64,000 bases of DNA from Trichobilharzia regenti. Its lineage: Eukaryota; Platyhelminthes; Trematoda; Strigeidida; Schistosomatidae. The position numbers were made by a program, and so were the translations under genes. The notes beneath the pieces are model-generated. The model searched no databases. It saw nothing but the letters and a program-made list of their open reading frames with translations, and had not been told where the DNA came from. The stretch spans positions 145,095,632 through 145,159,631 of the forward strand of contig OX235270.1 of NCBI GenBank assembly GCA_944472135.2, in the 5' to 3' direction. This document shows positions 53,425 through 61,589 of this stretch, in pieces (positions within the stretch are counted from its first letter, which is position 1; every line of letters starts with the position of its first letter).

Positions 53425-54600
53425 TGAGGATTAAAAGAAAGGATTCAAACTGCCAAAGAAAGGAAACTTAAGTCAATGCAAGAATTGGCGCGGCATTATC
53501 CTCCTGTCCATCCCAAGCAAAATACTAAGCTGCATCATCCTGGAAAGAATCAGACACGCCTTGGATGAAAAACTTCAATTGTAACAGGCTGGATTCAGGA
53601 GAAACAAGTCATGCATCGATCAAATCTCAACGCTACGGATCATCATTGAACAGAGCTTGGAATGACAGTCAGCTCTCTATCTCAACTTCGTTGACTTCGA
53701 AAACGCCTTCAACAACATCGATAGAAAAGTGATTTGGCAACTACTTCGCTACTACGGGTTGTCGCCGACAAGTATACATCTCATCCGACAGTTGTACGAC
53801 AAAGCTGCATGCCAAGTAATCCACAACGAGAAACTTACGGAATCCTTCGAAGTGAAGACGGAAGTAAGAGAGAGGTGATGAAGATTCCTAGCCAACAACA
53901 ACAGACAACAATCAGCCAGCATAAATGAGGGGAGCCTGAAAGAAACAACCTCCTTTACCTACCCACCTACCTGGGAAGCATCGTTTCAACTACAGACTGA
54001 ACTGACGAGGATATCAAACCCAGAATCGGAAAGGCAAGACAAACTTTCATTACACTCAAGTCTCTGTGGAGGTCAACAGCACTCAGCATCAAAAATAAGA
54101 TCCGGATTTTCAACTCCAATGTGAAGTCACTGCTACCATACGGATCATTGACTTGGCGCTTCATAAAGAGCACATCAAACAGACTACAGACCTTCATCAA
54201 CAGCTGCCTTCGCTCAATACTCAAGATCAGATAATAATAATTTGCTTTATTCCAAAACAGATAGCCAGAAAAATCACCAACAGGGATCTCTGGGAGCAAA
54301 CCAACCAGGAACCGATTGTGAAACAAATAGGCAGGAAGAAATGGAGATGGATTGGATTGGCCATGCTCTGAGGAAACTATCAAGTGACATCACTAGACCA
54401 GCCATTGCTCGAGTGGAACCCGAAAGGGAAGTGGCGAGTTGGTCGTCAGTGCAAGGATGACCTGGAGGAGGTCATGTGAAGAGCAGATGAAAGCATGTAG
54501 ACAGAGTTGCAGCCAAGTGAAAACTCTAGCAGAAAACCGAACGCAGTAGAGACGCGCGGCTGAAGCCCTATGTTCCTCTAGGAATTAAAAGAAATAATAA
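53425..54600 (+). mobile_element. RTE-2 with internal deletion of the RT palm
   Basis: RT fingers ILLSIPSKILSCIILERIRH, QAGFRRNKSCIDQISTLRII and LYLNFVDFENAFNNIDR are readable at 53500-53730. The sequence jumps near 53870 from FEVKTEVR (just before GVRQG) to AGAGGTGATGAAGATTCC, removing the YADD region. The C-terminal block (NKIRIFNSNVKSLLPYGS, KWRWIGLAML) follows and the tail ends at 54600. A 33-bp CR1-1 scrap lies at 54232. Confidence 0.85.
54232..54264 (-). mobile_element. 33-bp CR1-1 3' scrap in RTE-2
   Basis: ATAATAATAATTTGCTTTAT plus TCCAAAACAGATA is the last 30-odd bases of CR1-1 in reverse orientation (compare 34186-34218). It replaces about four bases of RTE-2 (compare 30717-30730). 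Confidence 0.8.
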
Positions 54601-57530
54601 CAAAGTCTCTTCCTTGAATCACCTGTTTTGATTTTCTACGTTACAATGGGAATTTTACATGAATTAAAAAGCAGTAAAGATCCGTCAACAGTAAAGGAAC
54701 TCAGAGGGTTTCTGCGTTACTCTGTGAAACTTGCCGTGGTGAATGCGGAGATTTTTTTCTTAATGAATGCATTAATAATCATGAGTATCCGAAATGGTAT
54801 TGGAAAGCGCTCCGACGCAATTACATATATTCCAAAGCATAATTTCTCAAGAGGCATATATTAAATCGCACTGACTCTATCGGTTCACGTATCCCTGAGT
54901 TAGAAAGGAATATTTCACAAAGATCTTCTGCTCTATATGACTAATCGATTGATGAACGTCAGACGTTTAATATGTCAACGTGGTCACCAACAAACTAACA
55001 CTGTCTGTTAATTCTAAGCTATCTTATGGCCTAGAATCTATCAAATGTCTTCGGAAATTTCCTGATAATCCTGAAAGATACGTATTCAATCACTCCTCTA
55101 TAACCCTATCGAAGTTGTAAATGGAAGTTTTCTCTACGGGTTCGAAGCTTTGCAATGTTAATCTCAATGTCAACATATACTACACACATATAGTATTAAC
55201 ACCCCTTGACAAGGGTTAAGGTGTTGTTGTTGTTGTGGATCGTAAAGATTACATTAATAAAATGGCACATCGACTTTCAGACAGCAGTAAATTGTCGAAA
55301 CCGAACGAGAAAAACAAGATGAAATTAATCGAAAAGCAACTTGCCGAAGCTTTAAAGAGAATGAAAAACAATCATCTCATTCGTGAAGAACTGTACGAAA
55401 AGATTAGACCAACAGGATCTCTAATATCAAGAATTTGTGGTCTACCGAAGATACACAAAGCTAGCCTTCCACTCCACCCTATCTTGGATACGTCCAAACC
55501 CCCTCACCATCCTCTTGGTGGGTGGTTACCTAGACTCCTACAACCCGTCAGGGGACAACTTTCCACTCATTCACTTCTTGACACCTTCCAATTTGTTGAA
55601 TGTATACAGGATACAAATGCTTCGAATAAACATATGTTGTCTTTGGATGTAAAATCCCCGTTTACGAATGTACCACTGACAAAGACCATATGTTTTATAT
55701 GCAAATATATTGAAGACAACAAACTGAATATAGAGAAACACACTACAGATCTGAAAGAACTACTTTTGAGATCTACATCGAATGTACAGTTTACTTTCAC
55801 TGAAACAATCTACAGACAGGAGGATGGTATTGCAATAGGTTCTCCCCTGGGTCCTATCATTCCAGACTGTTTTATGTCCAGTCTAGAAAACGGTCAGTTG
55901 AAGCCCACAATCCAAAGCTTTCAAATGTACAAAAGGTAGGTAAATGACATCTTTATTATTTGTAATGGGGATTGTAATTTGGATAATATATTAGATGCAT
56001 TTAGTAGTTGCCATCCTCCGATAAAATTCAAACTCGAAATGGAGAACGAATCTAGCATTCATCTCCTCGATGTGAACTTATCAAGGAGGACCGAAGGAAC
56101 TCTGAAGAGATCGATTTATCGAAAGCTGTCATGAAGTAGTCAACTGACAAATTTCTACAGATGGGTAACCATTGTTCGTAAACGTAACCTGGTCCGGTCG
56201 CTTGCCACTCATAATCGGCGCATATGTAGGCTTGATACTGTGGAAAATGAGTTATACCTTTTGAGGAAAATCCTAATAGAAAACGGACTCATACCACGTC
56301 TTATTGACAAGAATATACAGTCAAATCCTATGAAACGTGACTTATCATCCGTACCCCAGAAAATACTGTACATGAACTTGGAATTCAAAGGTAACTTAGC
56401 CTCCGATATTATTAAAGGGATATCACAGTCTCTGAAAAGAACATTGCCTGATGCATCTCTGAGAATAGCCTTTACCAGTCGACCATTACTGTTCAATAAC
56501 CTGAAGGACAAGATCCCACTGTTGACCAACTCTATGTTCGTCTATCAATTCACGTTCTCGTGTAGAGCTAAGTATAGCGGTCGTTCGACTCGAGTTTTGT
56601 CCAAGAGGGTGCAGAAAAAACAATCTTGCATGTTAACGAAGAGGTAGAAGCGGAGCAATAAAAATTTCGCTCATCAAACATCTGGTCGATACTGATCACC
56701 TTATCTCTACAGCCGCCATCTACAAGGCTTAAAGTAATTTTCTATAGGTGGTTTGTAAGGACTAGTTTTGTTACTAAGAGTTGATCACGGATTGATAGAG
56801 AACCATTGAACATCAGAAAGTACTGGACAGCTGTTTCCCAAACTGGGATCAACTCGTAAAAAGTAAGTTACCGAAATCACTATGGACCCGACTCATCTGT
56901 ATTGCTGAAGCTTTCGCTATCGAAACAGAAAAGCCAGACCTCCGTGTACAGAAAAAGCCCGTTCAACACCTCCAACTTCCATGGTCTTAATCCCTCCATT
57001 GTATTCATATCTTGGCTCTACCCATTTTTTCAGTTTATCTATTCAACTTTATACTTTTCGTTTACTACGTCAATAGTTACTATTATTATTCTCACTTTGA
57101 ACTGGCCCCGGTATTATTTCACTTGTCATTCTAAATCAACTCTGTCCTGCGACGTTGAATTCTATGTTATCTATTTCACACAATATTACGCAACGTTTCT
57201 GTTTTATTCTACTTGCCTACTAATCTTATAATTGCACTCCTTACAAGTTCTATACTTCCTATAAAGTATTTCTGTGTTTGATCACTTGTTTTGCCACATG
57301 ACATTTAACTATGATTAAAGTCACAAATATTTTAATTGCATTTCATGCTACTGTTACTACTTTATGCATTCATACCTATGATTCAATTGCCTCACCCAAT
57401 ATAACTCAAAAAACCATATATATACCATTGTACAGCTTGGTAATCAATTCGTTGTAAAGTCTCCTTGCTAAATCACTTGTTTTAATTTTGATGTAAAAAT
57501 AGAAATTTTCCATGAATTTAAAAGTAGCAA
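54600..57530 (+). mobile_element. Penelope-like element, near full length
   Basis: Best PLE in the window. N-terminal region from 54628 with stops (ILNRTDSIGSRIPELERNIS near 54865). A 234-codon frame at 55235-55939 has GLPKIHKASLPLHPI (near residue 68), RT motif A SLDVKSPFTNVPL (near 138) and motif B EDGIAIGSPLGPIIPDCFMS (near 198). A stop then precedes VNDIFIICNGD (D to N in YxDD). 56240-56647 gives the RT C-terminus and a decayed GIY-YIG (CRAKYSGRSTR). A SINE-C insertion lies at 56742-56870; coding resumes as IAEAFAIETEKPDLRVQKK near 56902. End sequence 57430-57530 repeats 54600-54690, as pseudo-LTRs do. Confidence 0.88.
56742..56870 (-). mobile_element. SINE-C 3' part in PLE
   Basis: On the - strand: GGGAAACAGCTGTCCAGTAC (hammerhead GAAA box, stem III, GTC and stem I strand) near 56794-56813, then GGTTCTCTATCAATCCGTGA. 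The 5' half including the CTGATGA box is missing. Confidence 0.7.
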
Positions 57531-58209
57531 GGAAATAAAACGGTTGATTGTATAGGTATTAAAGATTTCGACAGACAAGTCTCATAGCTATAAAGTAATG
57601 CAAGACCAAAATGTGAGGTCAGGGAGTCCTTTGACTCGTAGCTTGATTTCTCGACGGTCCTGAAGACAAACTAGACTCTAATCATTGCCAAAATTTCCCC
57701 AGTTACAAATGACACGATATGCTTGACACTTCCCTTGGGTTTCGTCAAGTGACTGGCTGTCGTATTTAAAAATAATGAGCATTAAATCACTCTTGGCTAG
57801 GTTTGACAGAATGGCACTATAGATTTTCTCTGAAGGCATTGTCAGCTATATTGAATGTCACAAATGGATACTTCACGCATGACACTCAAGCTTCGAAATG
57901 ATGGAATTGAATAAAGCCAGGTACCTCAACCAACTTCCATAAATGAAATAATTCTTTTTAACGTTCCTATGTACAGTGGACAGCTTAGGTACCAGTAAAC
58001 TCTTAAGAGAACCTGAACATGGAGATTTAGACAAAGACACTGACTGGACTAACGTGACCAACTCAAAACTGTAGAAGTAGTAGTTGTAGTATTTACAATA
58101 ATGACATGTACTACAACTTAACGATCAATTGATCCAGGACTAAAAGTCATAACAGCTTTCCGTACTCGAGAAATTACTTCAATCTTTAGGTTGAAGTAAC
58201 GCTGTCAGA
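57531..58209. other. Nothing recognised
   Basis: No domain or repeat seen; short frames only. Confidence 0.4.
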
Positions 58210-58980
58210 ATATCTGCCACGGACTAGTGTATAACGAAGCCGTGGCACAGGACCTGATGCTACGCGAAGCAGGAGTGCATGCAAATTTCACGTCAGTGCA
58301 ACAACAGGAACATCATGCCTTGCTAACTCGAAGTAATCCGTTGGAAAAAACACCTATATACTTGTCCACGGAGAACGTCATCAGTGAGAAATTGATTGCC
58401 TCAAATAATAGCTCCTGACTTCACCACTTGTGAAAATTCGAATAACCTTCATACCTGCTACCTATCCTGAATGTTGCACGTCAGTCATCACTGCTAGACG
58501 CATTCTACTACGATGGACAGTCAGAAGTCTGAAGCAAGCAAACATAATATGATGCTGAATGCATACAAAACTAACAAGACCCACAAAAGACTGTATGGAC
58601 GATACATACAATTACAAAACATTAACAGGAGTTCCCCAGTGCCTGAGTTTCAACCACCTTCATATGTAATGCTGCTTTGTCATAGTATCTTAACAGCGGT
58701 ACTGCATGCGACGTTCCTCGTCGTGGCAAGGTCGTGTCACGTTAACAAAGGAGACCCAACTAACCAACTGAAAGTATATAGGAACGGGGATTATAACCAG
58801 CTTCTAACGAAAAAAAATAACCCAGCAATACAATCGAATGGCCTAAAAATTTTAATCCGATTCAGAACAGATATGGGACGTGTCACTACTACCTGCAGTC
58901 TACACGCAATCCCACTAGAAATGGATGTTACAAGAACAAATGCCTAATTTAATACCGCTCCACTAATATGCCATGATCAA
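58210..58980 (+). other. Unassigned region with a 144-codon ORF
   Basis: 58513-58947 is open for 144 codons: a lysine/asparagine-rich start (KSEASKHNMMLNAYKTNKTH), a hydrophobic stretch near residues 50-68 (VMLLCHSILTAVLHATFLVV) and SCHVNKGDPTNQLKVYRNGD. A 63-codon frame at 58227-58418 precedes it. I recognise no family. It may be an exon of an unknown gene or part of an unnamed element. It lies tail-to-tail with RPL32. Confidence 0.3.
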
Positions 58981-59130
58981 TACGCAACAAGTTCGTCCAG
59001 AAGTAAACAGAAGCATTAATGGATCGTTGCAAGAGGCTAGTGCAGGAGTACCGGTCTGCTTTCATACGACAGTTGACTGGACGACCCCGACATAAGAGAT
59101 CAACAAAAGTCGGTTTTGATCATCCCAATA

Positions 59131-59136
59131 TTTATT
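59131..59136 (-). terminator. RPL32 polyadenylation signal
   Basis: AATAAA on the - strand, seven bases after the RPL32 stop codon, giving a very short 3' UTR. Confidence 0.75.
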
Positions 59137-59142
59137 GCATAC

Positions 59143-59581
59143 TCACTCATTTTCAGCGGATCTTAATCCTGCATTGGCGTTAACGACCCTTATGCTGAGT
59201 TGCTTAGCGCGTTCAACAATCTTGACTCGATTCTTCCTTGCTACAGTGTGAGCGATAACAGCAGCGTGTGACCGATGTTGCATTAGTAGAACCTCCAACT
59301 CCTGAACATTAGAGATAGAAAAAAACCAAACTAACCTTTATGTTGTGAACAATAACATGCTTAAAGCCATCTGGATGTATATGACGAGTTCGTTTTGCCG
59401 AACCGTAACCTATTTTCGGCATACGCACCTGACCTTTGAATCTACGACGAACTCGGTTGTCGATACCCCTTGGCTTTCTCCATTTGTCTCCCAGCCTTTT
59501 GTACAAGTCACTATGATGTCTATGCCACTTTTTGCGATGTTTCTTGATAATTTTAGGATGATGCAACGGTCGGATGGCCAT
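59143..59581 (-). CDS. Ribosomal protein eL32 (RPL32), complete, two exons
   Basis: Component of the large cytosolic ribosomal subunit. Exon 1 (59581-59336) encodes 82 residues, starting [20 protein letters not shown] with the family signature [16 protein letters not shown] at residues 35-50 and [17 protein letters not shown] near 54-70. A 34-bp intron (59335-59302) follows, phase 0. Exon 2 (59301-59143) encodes 52 residues, [20 protein letters not shown] through [20 protein letters not shown] to LRSAENE and stop TGA. The total of 134 residues is one short of the human protein as I recall it. No frame damage; a functional single gene. An AG at 59590-59589, seven bases before the ATG (CAG/GAGTAACATG), could be a 5' UTR or trans-splice acceptor, though the upstream tract is not pyrimidine-rich. 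Confidence 0.97.
59302..59335 (-). other. 34-bp intron of RPL32
   Basis: Bounded by AAAG/GTTAGT and TTCAG/GAG on the - strand, with a run of T in the middle and CTAAT near its 3' end as a possible branch site. Without removal, the frame reads SLVFFYL and stops; with removal, the conserved HNIK-ELEVLL is restored. Introns of 30-40 bp are known in schistosome genes. Confidence 0.93.
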
Positions 59582-60015
59582 GTTACTCCTGACACCCTAC
59601 GGCGAATATGCAAGCGTGAAGACTCAACGAACAAACTAACCGCGCACGGATGCACTTAAACGTCGCAAACACCCTCAACAATACTAAAACAATTATTTCG
59701 TAATTCAATTCTGTAAATGTCATATCAACTAATAAGAGCTAAGAATAACAACGAAAACTAAGATATTTTAACGCTGTTGTTTAATTCCGGCTTTTGTTGT
59801 ATTATACGCTCCAAAAGTCTATATATTTACTTTACATCACTTTTTTCTGATTGAAGTTATTTCACTTTCCAGTTTTGAGTTTATTTAATTATAGAAAGCT
59901 GTGTTCCTATAACCTTATAGTTATACATATATATACCTTTTTGTAAACATTGGTTTATATATCACTGATTTATATAAAGATCATGTATATACAAGGTCGT
60001 GTGTGAATCTTTTTC
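59582..60015 (-). promoter_or_regulatory. Presumed RPL32 promoter region
   Basis: AT-rich intergenic stretch upstream of RPL32 with no ORF. I cannot point to a defined TATA box or initiator; only position supports the call. Confidence 0.4.
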
Positions 60016-60019
60016 CAAT

Positions 60020-61440
60020 TCACTCTGAAAAGCATGCCTATCATAAGGAACAGCTGATTAAGAGTTGTGTGCCGATTCCCACTTAAAGAAGAGATGCAGT
60101 GTGATAGCTGCAAGGGGCGGTTTCATAGTATGTGCACAAACCTAACTCCTGCAGCACACAAGCGCTGCTACAAACTTCTGGCGAACTGGCTGGGCACTGA
60201 CTTCTTCAGTAGGACTAAGTTTCGTTTAACGGAAGCCATTGCCACTCTTGGCGAGGCTCTGAAGTTCCTAGACTGTAAAACCCTATTAGATTAGCTACTG
60301 TCGGAAACAGTATCATACCATACATAGCTTACACATAGTCGGCCAAAAGCCTGACTAGACAGTTAATCAGCCGATGAGTCTTCTCAGAATCGTGCCAATC
60401 TCAAGAGAAGAGACGGATACCATTCTGAGCAACTCTCAAACTCTAAAAGGATCAAGCATATATGTCCGTGTCGACTTATTCCTAGCAAACCGCGTAAAAT
60501 GCCAGTCTGCAGCTCTAGAACTAAGTGAAAGACGCCAAAAGAACCCCAAAGCTAAAAGTTTTCGGGTTGTCAGAGTCCGAAGTTTGATGGTCTCGAAACC
60601 TCTGTATGTAGGCCACGGAAGCACAGTTTGCTGCCTGTTGAACAGGTGGACTGAGCTGGGTAATATAACAGACTTTGGAAATCCGGATGAAATTATCACC
60701 ATAGAGACACAGCTCACATCCGATGTCACTGATAACAAAGCTAACCTACCAAACTTCGAAGTGCACAGAGTGGACGGACTGAGCCGCGAAAGTAGTGGCT
60801 TTGCCATTTACCTAAAGAAATGCTCAGCCATGAGCAGCATCGAATCAAGAAAAGTATCACGACATATCTGGAAAACGACAATTTTTATCCAGGGCACAGC
60901 ATGACTTCCTAGGAAACCTTTCATTCCTGTCAAATCTCCCCACTGCATAAGATAGCTGGGTCAGGTCAAGCGACAACAGAAGATCCGTTGATGTAGTCTT
61001 TATAAACTTCATGAAGTTGCAGCACTGGTACCAAAGGCAGGTTACTAAGCTGGATCGGGGAATTTTTCACAGAAAGGAGGCAGGGGGTTAGGATCAACTC
61101 AAAACTCTCCCCTGGACAAAAGCAAGTAGAGAAGTGCCTCAAAGCACAATACTCGGACTTCTCCCATTTATTTTGTATATCAATGTGCGTCTGTGGCACA
61201 GTGGATAGGACTCTCGCCGACCATGCACATGGTCCGAGGTTCGATCCCCTGCCGAAGAACACCTGATATCTATGGTCGGCCTGCGAAATTTGGGCTACCG
61301 ACATCCATGCTGAAAATTCCATACTTGTACCAAGAATACAGTGTGGAATCAAGCTGTAATCAAAAACATCTCTGCTCACCGATTTCCCTACGGTCCTGTG
61401 CGCAGATGACTTAAAAATTTGGAGGGGCTGAAAGACAACA
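60020..61440 (+). mobile_element. CR1-2 LINE, rearranged copy
   Basis: 60067-60294 encodes CRFPLKEEMQCDSCKGRFHS then MCTNL, the Cys/His PHD-like finger typical of CR1 ORF1. A 176-codon frame at 60374-60904 continues ORF1 (KGSSIYVRVDLFLANRVK). Directly after comes CR1 RT without endonuclease: HSMTS/GNLSFLSNLP, RRSVDVVFINFMKLQHWY (about 60900-61020), EVPQSTILGLLPFILYIN near 61135-61180, then (after a SINE at 61185-61375) FPYGPVCADDLKIW near 61385. The catalytic A of ADD is kept. The jump from ORF1 to RT implies an internal deletion. Confidence 0.78.
61185..61375 (+). mobile_element. SINE-D, full length, in CR1-2 RT
   Basis: tRNA-like head: box A TGGCACAGTGGATAGG (61194-61209) and box B GGTTCGATCCC (near 61238-61248), nearly identical to SINE-A. 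The linker AACACCTGATATCTATGGTC follows, then GCGAAATTTGGGCTACCGAC and the tail GCTGAAAATTCCATACTTGT to GGAATCAAGCTGTAATCAAA. Splits the RT frame between the LYIN and ADD boxes. Confidence 0.88.
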
Positions 61441-61589
61441 GAAGCGGCACCAAACACGGATACTAGGATCTCTAAAATACTAATATTTGATTATCACATA
61501 GGTGCCTTTCATTGCGTACTCTATCCAAACAACAGACCACCCCTGACTACCATCCCACAAACCTGCCTGAAGTCTTCCCATGGTCGAAA

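Noticed and set aside
57001..57231. Hydrophobic ORF that could be a membrane protein
   Set aside because: Lies in the AT-rich 3' UTR of the PLE, and a similar hydrophobic reading occurs in the PLE at 45950-46070.
59345..59659. 104-aa ORF on + over RPL32
   Set aside because: Antisense to RPL32 exon 1.
60436..60807. 123-aa ORF on - over CR1-2 ORF1
   Set aside because: The + frame contains the recognisable ORF1 continuation; this is its shadow.
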